Source of the DNA: Strigamia acuminata
Lineage: Eukaryota > Arthropoda > Chilopoda > Geophilomorpha > Linotaeniidae
Length of the DNA stretch: 64,000 bases
Direction of reading: 5' to 3'
NCBI GenBank assembly: GCA_949358305.1
Contig: OX442318.1
Coordinates: forward strand, 13,312,517 to 13,376,516
The notes under the pieces were generated by a model, which worked only from the letters and a program-made list of their open reading frames with translations, was not told where the DNA came from and ran no database searches. Numbering within the stretch: the stretch's first letter is position 1; each line of letters begins with the position of its first letter. This document shows positions 44,666 through 55,899 of the stretch, piece after piece. The position numbers and the translations under genes are program-made.

Positions 44666-45438
44666 TTACCTCACATTAAGCTGCATGCCGGTGTAGTTCG
44701 GGCTTTACCGGCATGCTGATAAACCTCGTTTATAACAGCATGCCGTTGTAAGCAAGTACAAATTTTTCTAAATGAAAATTCAGCCAAAACAAGCGTAAAA
44801 GCCTTTTTAGATCTCCAAAATGTAAGAAATTGGCTTAAATTTCTATAAATTTACCCAGATTTTAGTAGCAATCCGCAGAAAATTAGGAAAACTCAAATTT
44901 TAGGCCCAAAAACCAACATAATTATTCATCCGGGCTCTTTAAAGCAAAACAAAAAACAAAAAACCAGCTTTTTCACATATGCAAGGTTCACACTAAAACC
45001 ACTTTTCTAGAACTTATGATTTTCTAAAAGTCTAAATCTGAAATCAGTTCTTCACACTTAAGGATAGTTTTGTACAATTGTCATGACGTTTTAACCTGCT
45101 ACTGGCAGCCATTTTTTGTGAACGTTAGCCCAAAACTAGTCACATGACACAATGAGGGTGTGTTTTGTAGTTGTGACGTCAAGTTTAAGAAAACTTTTCT
45201 TCTACTTGAGTTGTAGAAAAGTCTGCCATCTAGTTTTGAGTTCTAGAAAACCTGTGATAGTGTGAACACAGGTTTTCTACAAAATTGGCGGGTTTTCTAC
45301 AAAAGTGGTTTAGGTGTGAACTGGGCATTTATACCGGCATGTTTCGCTTTATACTTTATACCGGCATAAACCTTTTGTATGAAGTTTCAAAAACCTGCTA
45401 AACCCATGCCCAACAGCATGCCACTTAATGTGAGGTAA
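44666..45438. mobile_element. MITE with TA target site, containing a second MITE
   Basis: The outer tips TTACCTCACATTAAG and CTTAATGTGAGGTAA are perfect inverted repeats flanked by TA. Inside, 44986-45321 begins GTTCACACTAAAACCACTTTT and ends AAAAGTGGTTTAGGTGTGAAC, a near-perfect inverted pair, so a second element is nested in the first. The repeated word GCATGCCG marks the outer element's subterminal parts. Confidence 0.8.
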
Positions 45439-46446
45439 TATAGGATTAAATTAGAAATTAGAAATTTAAAACCCCACTAATTTTCCTGAGAATCCCACTA
45501 AATAATGGGAAAATTAATGAATTTGGGTTTAGTTAAATTAGTGGGACAATAAAATTAATTTAGTGGGAAATTCAGGAAGTGGGAAATTTTATATTTTTTT
45601 AGTGGGATTCTCAGAAAAATTAGTGGGCCAACAAATGGGACCCAGAAATTACATAGCCTATTCTGACAAATTTTGCAATACTTTTAAGGAAAGTAAGATC
45701 TTATGGGTCTCAAAATTTGAAAACATGCCTACCATGGACCATGGACCCTTAGACAGTTATGTATTGTCTAGATAGAATACTCTTCTGGGCGACAAGACAT
45801 GTGCACTATTCTAGAGGGGGCGTCATGTCTACAAGTTAGTTTGATCGCTACAATTGTGCCGATAGAATGACCATAGAATGAAAGTGTAATAGTTTTAAAA
45901 ATGACTGTCACTCATTTAATTTTAAATAGACACAATTTGATGAATTGATTCGATTAGGATCAAATGTGGATGCTTAAATATTATAATTTGATGATTAGGA
46001 ATTATTAAACTTACAGCTTTGAAAATTAATCAGATGTGGAAATGTGCACTCTTGCCTATTCCACTGCAACGCAGCTGTACTTGTTACTTCTGTTTGAAGT
46101 TTCAAGTAATCGTTAATTCAAATATATTTTCCCGAACTAGTAATTACTGTTTTCAGCAAGTTATTAACTCAAATACAGATGTGCTATTGCTTCTGTGTAG
46201 TTGTTTTTACAATTTTTATGTTTACACTTTCAGACCACAAATTATAAATTCAATTTGGAAGAAACCTGTCATTAAAAATTATCATTGGAACATGACATGC
46301 GCATTAATGAATGATCTGGAGAAACTATAATTTAAAACAAAAAATATAGGCGTGAACAGGACCGACTGGAACATCAACGATTTTTTGAACGGAAAATGTC
46401 AATATTTAGTGATTTCACATAATTTTAATATAATTTTAAAATAATT

Positions 46447-46852
46447 CACCAGTTTGTAAAATTTTCGCCATAATTTAGTATTTTCTCCCTTTTAACTACT
46501 TTTAAATATCAATTTTATCGTTAGAATTGTAAAGTAGACCAAAAACTGCACCAGAAAAGTCTACTTTCCAATCTTACGATTAATTTTTTAATTTGTTTTT
46601 TTTTGACATTACACAAACCGGAAGTTGAAACAAACAAAAGGCTTTTATTTAACTTGACATGAATGTTTCTGTTTCAACTTCCGGTTTGTGTAATTTCCAA
46701 AAAAATGAATTAAAAAATTAATCATAAGATTGGAAAATAGACTTTTCCGGTGCAGTTTTTGGTCTACTTTCCAATGAACACAATAAAATTAAGATTAAAT
46801 GTAATTAAAAAGGAGAAAATACTGATTTACGGCAAAATGTAAGCAAACTGGC
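46447..46852. mobile_element. Long-hairpin inverted-repeat element
   Basis: Two arms of nearly 190 bases mirror each other around 46650 (AACTTCCGGTTTGTGTAA at right versus TTACACAAACCGGAAGTT at left; TTTAGTATTTTCTCC versus GGAGAAAATACTGA). An RNA copy would fold into one long hairpin. It lies between unit B and TSR2. Confidence 0.8.
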
Positions 46853-47330
46853 AAAACCCGTGTCCTTTAATGGATATCAAAATGTTCGTCCGGATAGCAC
46901 GATTATTTCTCCATTTCAAAATACGAAATTTAAGAGTTTACAGTAGTACCCTTTACTAACATGGAATATGAAAATAAATAAAGAAATATTTGTTGTCTGG
47001 CATACTTACGTTTATTCGTGCTTGAGGATACGAAATGCGTGTCAACATTTTGGTGTTTGATCTCGCTCTGCCGCAACTTAATGAATTTGGATCACATGAC
47101 CAGATTAAATTTCAACAAATCAATCTTTGCATGAATTATCCTCCACTTCATAGCTACCGCTAACAATTTTGAATTTTTACAATTTTTTCTTAAACAAAAC
47201 ACGACTTTGTTTACTTAAAATCAAATTTCGTGACTAGAATTTTTATTTAATTCCGATTACTTCTCGCGGTTACTCCAGCGTTAAAATAATAAACTTGTCA
47301 AGTAAAATAAATTTCTAAAACACATTTATT

Positions 47331-48108
47331 TCATCTTTTCTTGCTATTTTTCACAACTTTCCAACCACCGTCATCATCTTCTCCCAATTCCATCCCAATG
47401 TTTTCCACTTCCGGTATTAATTGCGATGTTTGTCGACCCTAAATAAATCAAACACACGTTTTACCACCATTTAATTACCAAATCCAAGTTAATAAATTCC
47501 AAATCTTACATCATCACCAATCTCGTCTTGTGAATTCCATTTCCAATCAGTCAGGCTCGAAATGGGCAAAGTCGCCAATAAACTTTCGAATTCCTCAGTC
47601 TGTTTGTCCGAATACAATTTAAATAACCTGCACAATGTTTGTGAAACCTAAAAAATTAAATTAGATTACATTTTACAGCTTCTATCATAATAAAAGAGCA
47701 ATAATGTCACATACTTGCAAAACACTGCCATCTTCTACTATGGTATCGAATTCGTTATTCAGAATATCGGCGATAAAATCCTCAGTTTCCTCTGGGAAAA
47801 GGTCTTCTACGATTAAACAAACACGTTGGATTAAATTGTCGACATAATTTAATTTTAATTTACCATTTCGATTGAAAAATTCGTCTACAACTTGGGTTAG
47901 CCATTTCACCTTTTCCTGCGCGTGCGGGTGTCCCATGCCATTTTCCACAGCTACCTTGCAATAAATTGAATAAAATTTCATTCTAAAACGTTTTTCGTCT
48001 TTTAACATGTTGGATATTTACCTTAAGCGCATTCCAGTTGGTGATCACTCGTTCGACGGCTGCGAAAAACGTGCAGCTCGGTGCGGATTGCAGGCTCGAT
48101 TCCGCCAT
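47331..48108 (-). CDS. TSR2: TSR2 homologue, pre-rRNA-processing / eS26 escortin
   Basis: Five exons: 48108-48022, 47954-47864, 47806-47715, 47647-47510, 47438-47331; phases 0, 1, 0, 0; introns of 57-84 nt, all GT-AG. They give 171 residues starting MAESSLQSAPS. The conserved core AVENGMGHPHAQEKVKWL, the block ILNNEFDTIVEDGSV and the end DGGWKVVKNSKKR match human TSR2 as I recall it (191 residues). TSR2 binds the small-subunit protein eS26, shields it and hands it to pre-ribosomes, acting in nucleus and cytoplasm. An AATAAA overlaps the three bases after the stop codon (minus strand), so the 3' UTR may be very short. Confidence 0.95.
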
Positions 48109-49126
48109 GTTTTCAAACAACACAGGAGTCGTGTTTTGCTTAGTGTGATTGTACCGTGGAAGTCGTTTAGGGTTTAGTGTGGAACCCGGAACTTAATCCT
48201 TGATCGATGATTACGTCATCAATCACGTGACAAAAACCGTAATGGCGGCCTTCGTTTGGGACATTGATAATCGCCAAGTTTGTGTTGAATAATGTCGAAT
48301 AAACTGGTTAAAATGTGTTAATTTATTTTATTTTCTGCTTTTTTTAAAGATACCGAAAGGTAAACCGACGCTTGGAAACGCTTTGGAAACGAGAGTCATG
48401 GCGAAGCTGAATTTATCAATTTCGATGCGGGTGCGACTTGAGTAAAGAAAACGAACAAATCATTTAGGAGGAAATAATAATGCACAGGTTGTAATTACGG
48501 CTTGATAGCAGTCAGGACTACAAAATGTATTTATTTTGTTGTCTGAATATGCAGCATGTGTATTTTTTTGTCTAAATATGCAATTTTTTGGCTTAGTTTG
48601 GTCTAAATATGCAATTTTTTGGCCTAGTTTGGTCGAAATATGCAATGGTCGAAATATGCAATTTTTGAACTCTTTTTAGGCTGTTTTTGTTGTAAAATGT
48701 TTATTTTTGCATATAAAAATGGATTTTCCACTCAGAAATGGATTTTTAAGCTTAAAAATTGCATTTGATGAGGTTTAAAATGGATATTCGTGTTTAAAAT
48801 CCCATTTTTTGTTGAGAAACGTTCATTTCTGCACCTACAAACCAACGAAAACAATTATTATTTTCGATTCTTTATTTCATGCATAAATAGTGCCAAAATG
48901 TGCTTTTTCACGGCTAAAAATTACATTTGCTGTTCGCTCAAGCCTCGAGTATGGTATAAAACTGCAAGAGATATTAAATTCTTATTTGAATTTAGGTGAC
49001 GGTTGTTCATATAAGCACTACGGGTAAAATGTAGCAGACAGGTTTGCTGATATCCATGGTTCGCGATCGACCTTTTTAATTTCGGACGATGTGCATTTTT
49101 AACCAGCGTTAGCGCCATTTTGGAAA
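48109..49126. other. TSR2 upstream region and spacer
   Basis: 48109-48420 is the moderately CpG-containing promoter side of TSR2. From 48520 to 48800 the word AATATGCAATTTTTTGG-like recurs loosely four to five times, similar in style to the minisatellite at 57640. No convincing gene. Confidence 0.45.
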
Positions 49127-49705
49127 ATGGCTGCGACGATAAATGTGAATAAACCGTTGTATTTTTTATTTCTAAGAAATAGATTGATTTTGGATTTGTT
49201 TATTCAGGCAAACTTTCGACAAAATCAAAATCGTGAATTATTCGTGTCGACGAGTGATCACAATTGGAAAATCCGATGCAATAATTCGATTTCCAACACT
49301 CGATGCAGCACACAGGTATAAATTAAAAATGTCGACCAATTCCAGTACAGTTGTGAATTTAAAACTAAACTAGAAAATTTGATTTTTTTTAAAGTTTTAC
49401 CCAAATTTAATCAAATCAGATGAACAAAAAATATTTTTTTTTACGTACTTCTCCTCGATTTTCGCTAGGATTTGTTCATTAATCAACGAATTGTCGATTT
49501 CTATGTTAAAAATACAAATTTTTGCCTAAATAGAAAACAAGGAATAAAAGATCCTCATTCTAGTGTAGTTGTGAATTTCGTGGTATACCGATTAAAGCTA
49601 GATTTATTGACAACTAGACTGGAATTAGTACATGGTAACTTGGACGATTTTTACACATTTCTAACGATAATTCCGATTCTGTTTTCATTATTATCAATAA
49701 ATTAA
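49127..49705 (+). CDS. Possible two-exon hypothetical gene
   Basis: Exon 49127-49315 (63 codons from MAATINVNK) and exon 49469-49705 join in phase 0 across a 153-nt GT-AG intron, giving 141 residues with a hydrophobic C-terminus (FLTIIPILFSLLSIN). The ATG lies in a GCCATTTTGG-AAAATGGC context typical of invertebrate 5' ends. I do not recognise the product, and two short frames joining by chance cannot be excluded. Confidence 0.3.
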
Positions 49706-50790
49706 CTCATTTTTATTCATTTTATGTTAGAAGTCGTCGTCGATCATCGAACCAAGACGATTTCGAATTTGAATTTTCCCGAGTCACCAATTTCTGAAAT
49801 AAAAAATGTAAAATAATTTGTTTCATGTGTAATATTTTTCATGTATGTGGTTGGTGCGGGTAGTGCGATCAGTGGCCATTAGATGGCGCGTCCGATTCAA
49901 ATCACGCATTTTCGGTGCGATTTATTTCACACGGGTTTATTAGGGCTAATTTGGACGCTATTTTCAGTTTAATTGAATTGCATTTGTCAGATAGTTGTGT
50001 TTCTTTTGACTTAATTAGAAACAAGCAAGTCGAGCAATTCAACCAATAAGATGAGAGATGTTCCCGGATGTTTGTGCATCGTCTCAGGATGTTGGGCACC
50101 TGTGATAGAATTGCACGCACGCATGCGCAATATTTTTAATAATATCTCCATTTTAATTTTAAATTATAGAATTTTCTAAAACTTCTGAATCAATTTGCGT
50201 TTCTCTTTATTTCCGAATAATTAAAACGGTTATTTCACGGAATATATTCATTCTAAACATGCATGATACAGGATATTTCGATTTCATAACTCGTTATGTC
50301 TCATACTTCCAACTCTCGCCTCTCATTGGCCATTTCGACAATCGTTAGCCAATCATAAAATAATATTTCAAATTGTATCCACTCCATTCTACTATCGTAT
50401 TTACAGTTACCATTTTGAACTCTGGTTCAAATTTAACCGTTTCATCGTCTCGTAAAAAGAAAAAACGCTCGAAATCGCCGTCCTTGATGCTCGTAAAATG
50501 ACAGTGAGGAGGGACGAAGTAACTCTCAAATAACCGCATCAAAAGCAATATAATAGACTGTAGCAGGATCCATTAGTGAGTCGATTGAGTTGTCTTTCAT
50601 TTAATAAACCCCGCCTTCCCCTTTCATCGACCGGATCTAAATATGCACACAAAACGCCTATTTATTCCCTCTTCGAACACAGCAATCAATTTTTTTCCTT
50701 CTCTCGATTAATATCCACAAAAAGCAAAAATTTAAAATTAACCTCGTGACGCCATACACTAAACTAAATTTTTTTAAATTTTCTTTTCAG
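49706..50790. other. Spacer without a firm gene
   Basis: A minus-strand stretch at 50540-50425 (SYFVPPHCHFTSIKDGDF...) is bounded by plausible splice sites and could be a real exon, but no partner exons were found. Nothing else coding is evident. Confidence 0.35.
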
Positions 50791-50866
50791 ACATGACACC
50801 TAAATCGTCCAGATGTACAAATTGCATGAAATGTCCCGTTTGTTCTATTAAAATTAATCAGAACCG
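50791..50866 (+). pseudogene. Orphan C4 exon resembling dynactin p62 (DCTN4)
   Basis: A 76-nt stretch with a strong acceptor (TTTTCTTTTCAG) and donor (CCGGTAAGT) encodes MTPKSSRCTNCMKCPVCSIK. The spacing C-x2-C-x2-C-x2-C and the flanking PS..RC.NC..CP.C pattern recall the zinc-binding region of dynactin subunit 4. No other exon of that gene was found on this strand and Bsx/bsh follows 3 kb later, so it is a lone exon, a relic, or part of a different gene. Confidence 0.35.
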
Positions 50867-50948
50867 GTAAGTGGAAACAATAACGATATAGTAAAGCTGC
50901 GAATAAAGTCCAGGTGGCAATTTGGAGCTTTATGGTTCGATAATTGAG

Positions 50949-51054
50949 CAGGGCTGGACTGGGAACAAATTTAGTACCGGGAAATCTGGATAGATCAAGC
51001 CGCAACAAAAGGGCCACCGGGAAATTCCCAGTATCTCGCCGGGCCAGTCCAGCA
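50949..51054. mobile_element. Short inverted-repeat element
   Basis: GGGCTGGACTGG at left and GCCAGTCCAGC at right, with AAATCTGG/CCGGGAAATT-type partial symmetry between. A small MITE, class uncertain. Confidence 0.4.
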
Positions 51055-51063
51055 ATGTACGTA

Positions 51064-51274
51064 CAGTCGTGGACAAAAGAAACTTTCCTTCAGTTTAGCT
51101 GTTTTAAGTTTATCTCTCATTATTTGTCCGGTCTATCTTCTAATACTGTTGCTAGGGCAAGACGAGAGACCGGGTCGAGATTGATGTCATTGAATCGCAA
51201 TGGATTTTTATACCATCTGGTAGATAAAATTAAAACAGCTAAACTGAAGGGAAGTTTTTTTTTGTCCACGACTG
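51064..51274. mobile_element. Tc1/mariner-type MITE
   Basis: Tips CAGTCGTGGACAAAA and TTTTGTCCACGACTG are inverted; the similarity continues through TTCAGTTTAGCTGTTTTAA and its mirror TTAAAACAGCTAAACTGAA. TA precedes the left tip. The 8217-8375 fragment belongs to the same family. Confidence 0.85.
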
Positions 51275-51293
51275 AACATGAGGCTTCTAGGTA

Positions 51294-51367
51294 CACCCAT
51301 GGACAAAAAAATTTGCCGTATATATTGTAAAATCACTGTACACAGGGAATTTTTTTGTCCATGGGTG
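51294..51367. mobile_element. 74-bp hairpin MITE
   Basis: Perfect 20-bp inverted tips CACCCATGGACAAAAAAATT and AATTTTTTTGTCCATGGGTG enclose only 34 bases. It lies 19 bp from the previous MITE and shares the GGACAAAA word with it. Confidence 0.85.
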
Positions 51368-52309
51368 TGTCATGTACTAAGCATCGATTTTTACCTTTTA
51401 TAATGAGTAGTAATGAACATTGCAGCTAGGCAAAAATCTATGGATATTATAAAAAGAATTAAGTTTGGTTAAACATCCATTTATAATGCTTAAACTGCTT
51501 AAAATATACATTTACTTATAATAGAAATATAATTTTTAATAAGCTACTTTTTTTTTCTTTCTTTATTTTTCTATATTATCTATCCGCAGTTGAATTTGCT
51601 TGTTACGACATGTCACCTCTGCGGTCTCGCGAGAGGGCGCCGCTGCGCTTCCCCTAATGAGATGCATCAGCGCCTCGACCGCCTAAGCTGCTTGCCTATT
51701 TTCTTCGGTAATTGGCTAATCTCAGAACGCCGTCGATAAGCCAAATAACACAAAGTTGGAAAAGCGAAAAGCTTTGAAAGGGGGTGAGCGAGTGCGAGAA
51801 TATTGAAACCATCTGTCGGCGATGAAGAGAGAGAGAGAAGGAAAAAAAAGAAAAAGAAGAAAGAAAAAAGGGAAAAAGAAGACGTAAAATGAGGATGACA
51901 CGCGAAAAGCGCGTTCCCCATTAAGCCATCGCTCGACGAGTGCAGGCTGTGGCTAACTCGGTTAGAGGGCGCTTGAATGAGGGGACAAATTGGGCAATTG
52001 AGTGGCCGTCCAAATGTCAGCACGACCTCCCGAGCGCGTTGCCCTGGACGACCAGATTGAATCACGACGCGGGTAAAAGACGTGCAAACGAAGCTTAACG
52101 GTGGCGGAAGCGCAGCACGAATGCTCGTCGGTGTAATGGAAACCAAACCCCGCTCCCGCTCCGGTGCTGTCACCACGCACTAATTGTCTCTCTCTTAGAC
52201 TAATTGGCCGGCTGAAAATGCCACCTAAATGCCACTTCGCAGCAAGCAAATCGCTGAAATCTGACGCTCCGCTCTGCGCTCTCTGCCCATGACCGCACAC
52301 AAAAGCCGA
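51368..52309. other. Non-coding region upstream of Bsx/bsh, GC-rich part
   Basis: 51600-52300 rises in GC and contains homeodomain-type words (CTAATGAGATGCATCAG near 51655, TAATTGGCTAAT near 51710, ACTAATTG near 52180 and 52200). This is compatible with a cis-regulatory module for the homeobox gene downstream, but composition is the only evidence. Confidence 0.3.
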
Positions 52310-52508
52310 TCTCGCTTTTTATCATCGATTAAAATGATTGCAAATTTGCTCAACGAGAATATTACGTGCAATATTACAATTTCGGTTTTCCGTTTGTTAC
52401 ATTTGTTTAATGTAGGAAACAATATTGCACTTTTGCAAAAATACTGTATTTTTGGTGTCTCAGCTGCGGCTACTATTCGAGGGCGACTCTTAATTTGTAA
52501 AATATGGT
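52310..52508. repeat. Dispersed repeat, family R2
   Basis: Contains TTACAATTTCGGTTTTCCGTTTGTTA and ACTTTTGCAAAAATAC-GTATT-TTGGTGT, shared with 56430-56655 and with the interrupted copy at 62400-63350. The ends are weakly inverted (TTTTATCATCGATTAAAA against TTAATTTGTAAAATATGG). Probably a non-autonomous DNA element. Confidence 0.6.
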
Positions 52509-52830
52509 AAAGCAAAAAATATCTTTTGGACCATTTGGAACGACCTCGGGCTTTGCATCCGATACACTATCTTTTTGTGCTCTGCCAATAAGTAGAGATT
52601 CCATTGCCAAGAAAATATATTCCCACATCATTGGAGATCAACTTGTATGGTGATTGCCCTGTTCTACGGTATAATTACGTCCAAATAAATAAATCTTGAA
52701 ATGATGAATTGACTTATTTGTCTGAAATGACTTGTCCAAACAGGATGTGACGTTTTTTACAGCGTACACTACATCTGAAAAGTCAACTTGAAAGAATTCA
52801 AATAAAGCATTAAAATTAAATCGCTTGTAA

Positions 52831-53609
52831 CAGTAGGTGCGTTCAATATAAAATGGATTTTGCTGATTTCGGGAGCCCGGAAATGATGGTTTTTCCGTCA
52901 TAAAAATCCAATTTCGGGAAAGCTACGTATATAGGGTCGCTTTCCTTGATTTCGTTGATTTCCAAGTTGATTTTCAGCCATCTTGAATTGCACATAGAGC
53001 GATCGGAGCACTTATTTTTGTTTGCAATTTAATAATTGCAATTGGGAAAATCATGATATTTCGGCCGCGTTTGAGCTCTCAAACGCGGCCGACTTTGTTT
53101 AAATGTCCCGCATTGCAAACAGGAAGTTAATCCCATGGTTCACATGTGCATGTGCAGCAGTTAGACTTTGGGAAATTTTAAGGTTGTTCAAAGTTGAAAT
53201 CCGATTTTTTTGATTTCTAAAAATCAAGAAAATCACGATTTCGGAAACCCTTTTAAGAATTGAATGCACTTAGTGATTTATCTCCTAGGCAGCTCCTATT
53301 GGCTATCGTTAATGCAACCGTCTTTTTAGTCCAGTTCAGATGTTTAATATTGTTGTTTACTCAACAAAATTAACTATTGCTGCAAAATTGTACTTAGACC
53401 GCCGATCGTCGCAATCGATCTAACGAAAATCCAAGATGGCGGCCAAACTGTGCGTTTCTAACGAGAAAACACGTTACACGGAGATTTAAACAACCTATTT
53501 AGCTCGTTTATTTTCAGCCCGTTTAAACCCATTTAAACGAGAATCTCGTTTAGAAGTTTGTTTAAACGGGTTTAAACAACCGTTTATGAGTTATTGAACG
53601 CACCCACTG
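52831..53609. mobile_element. Inverted-repeat element with CAGTNGGTGCGTTCAATA tips
   Basis: The tips CAGTAGGTGCGTTCAATA and TATTGAACGCACCCACTG match in 17 of 18 positions. The interior has no significant ORF but carries GTTTAAACGGGTTTAAAC-type palindromes near 53520-53580. CAG tips are hAT-like, but I could not see an 8-bp duplication. Confidence 0.7.
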
Positions 53610-53749
53610 CGATTTACGAAGAAGACAGTTGGCCTTTCGGAAGACTTACTCAATTTTGTTTTTACAGGGGCTGCTATTAATTATTATAATAAAAAAAAAC
53701 TCATTTATTTACTTTTGCCTTCAATTATGCTGATTAGAACAATCCAAAT

Positions 53750-54114
53750 GCTACTCAACACATTAAAAAGCCTCGCGCCCTGCTCGTTCGCTCCTTCGGA
53801 ACCCGTAAAACGAGTTAGGCTCTCAACACATCCAAACCGAGCGCCCAAACCAAGCACGACGAGGCGGGGACTGCTCAATGACACTAATTGGAGCGAAATT
53901 GAGCAACACCGCCAGTGCCGCTATCCATCCAGCGCGCAGCCAACCAATCGCAACCCCGCGCTCCGCACGTGCACCCCGGTTGCCAGGCAGCGCCCCCCAT
54001 TGGTGGGAAGGTGGCACGCGACTTAATGACTCGTTGAAGCGCTCATTCGACTCGAAAACTGCGCCTCACACGCACAAACACAAATGAGATGAGATCGCCA
54101 TCGCGCAGCCCGAG
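53750..54114 (+). promoter_or_regulatory. Putative Bsx/bsh promoter and 5' UTR
   Basis: A GC-rich, CpG-containing stretch that ends at the start codon. It holds inverted and direct CCAAT boxes (AACCAATCGC near 53941, CCCATTGGTGG near 53996) and a TAAT-containing word (ACACTAATTGG near 53880). No TATA box was seen at a suitable place. Confidence 0.4.
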
Positions 54115-55864
54115 ATGATCAACTGCTTCAACGTGTACGGCGCCAGCAACAGCGCCGCGACGCGTCCGTGCACGTCCTTCCTCATCGACGACATCCTGCA
54201 CCCGTCGCGTCCGAAAATACACAAACCCGAAAGCGCCGGCGTCCGCTCGCTCCACCACCACCACCTGCACCATCAACAACAACAACAACAACAACATCAT
54301 CACATTTTCACGGATGTGGCGTACCCGTGCACGGCGCTGTCGGCCGCAGCGTACCTGCAGCAGCATCCGTTCGCACCCAAAGCGTCTCATCTGGATCAGC
54401 AGACCCTGTTTTTGCCGGCGGCCGGTAAGCGTTCGCAAATGGTGTAGTGAGTAATTGGAGGCAACGAGCCGCCAACGACCAACGCCCACGATTTAATCCG
54501 GTCCTCCTGAAATGCTCGTCATCCCGATCCGTCTTTGCAGGGGTCCATTAAAAGGAGAGGGGGAAGAGATAGAGAGGTAGAAAAAATGGCGGGGGGTGTG
54601 GGGGGGTCGTTAAGAGTGATTTTTAGTCGGCACGATAAAGGTTCCACGGGGATGTGATGGGAGTAAGTCTTTAATTAGGAGGTGGGTGGTGGGGTGGGGA
54701 ATGAGTGCAAGCGGTTAATTGCACTTGTAGTTGGCTAGTTATCGTGTTGCATGAGGACGGATAAGTTAAGTTGGGGGTTATGTTTTTTTTTGGAATTTTT
54801 TTTTGTGGGGGTGTTGGGGGTGTGGAAGTTATGATGATTTTTTTAAGTTTTTGTGGAATTGTTGGTTTTTTTTGTATTTTTTGTTTTTTGTGTTGGTTTT
54901 TTAGTTTTGTAAGGTTATGTATGGGGCATTGAAAGAAATGGTTTAAGGTGTAAAAAAAATGAGATTTTGGTTTTGGGGGGTTAAAACGTGCAATTTTATG
55001 TGCGTTAATGCATTTTCACGGACCAAAAACTGCAGTTTTATGTGCACAAACGCATTTTGTAGACAAAACTGCTGTTTTAAGTTGGAAATGTTGTAATTTC
55101 ACAGTTTTTAGATGCAAAAAGTGGAATTGGAAGCACAAAAAAAGCAATTATTGATATTAAACTGCAAGTTTAGGTCGATAACGATCGTTCAAGACCAAAA
55201 AAATGCATTTTTGACAAACCTGCATAGGTAAAGAAATAAAGTAAAGCAATACGTTTGACACTATACAAAAAGGTGCAATTTTTTGTTGCGAAACTGATGG
55301 TTTTATCCGAAAAATTGCCTTTATTTTCTAGCATAAATGTAATCCGCGCGGCGTCTCTACTCTACTCTATTCCTGTCGCTATCTATCTATCCGTTTAATT
55401 AAAACGGGTATTTCAATTTGATCATTTCGAAGCCTAATTGGAAAACGGTGAGTCAGGAAAGACAATTTATATTGCACATCTAATGAAAAGATTGTTCAGT
55501 CTATTCCACGTCACTTTTCGTTTACCATCATCATTCCGCGCTCTTCATGCCACTTAGCAACGGCATTTTCCCAGTGACCCCGACGCCAGTTAAACAACAT
55601 CGAGCGTTGTTATTAGAAACGAAACGACGCACATTAGAACCTCGTCTCGCAGAACAACAAACTTTCCCCACTTCCCAAATGATTTCTTTCAAAATTTTAC
55701 AACTTTTAAATTTGCCTTTGAAATTGTGTTTTAGTTGACGGTTAATGCATTTATTTTCAAAATGCATTTTTCTATAAAGTGTTGCATTATACGCGAGTAC
55801 CGGTATATAAAGTATATAAATTTTGGAATAAGTTAAGTGTAAAACAATATATTGTAAAATATAT

Positions 55865-55899
<35 letters not shown>

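Larger units (their letters stand above)
18590..46440. repeat. Segmental duplication, unit B (expanded by insertions)
   Basis: Second copy of the 8-kb unit. It contains the orphan TM2 exon, the Ty3/gypsy element, the broken DEG/ENaC gene with the DIRS element in its last exon, and MITEs in intron 1 and in the upstream flank. Confidence 0.85.

Noticed and set aside
50345-50548. Possible minus-strand exon encoding SYFVPPHCHFTSIKDGDFERF
   Set aside because: It reads like real protein and has plausible splice borders, but I could not match it to a family or find partner exons, so it is only mentioned in the spacer entry.
51667-52176. Minus-strand frame of 169 codons
   Set aside because: Composition-driven: a run of F/L/S comes from a purine-rich stretch; no recognisable domain and no splice or start context.
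54043-54489. Minus-strand frame opposite the first Bsx/bsh exon
   Set aside because: Antisense shadow of a GC-rich coding exon; Leu/Val runs are the complement of Gln/His codon repeats.
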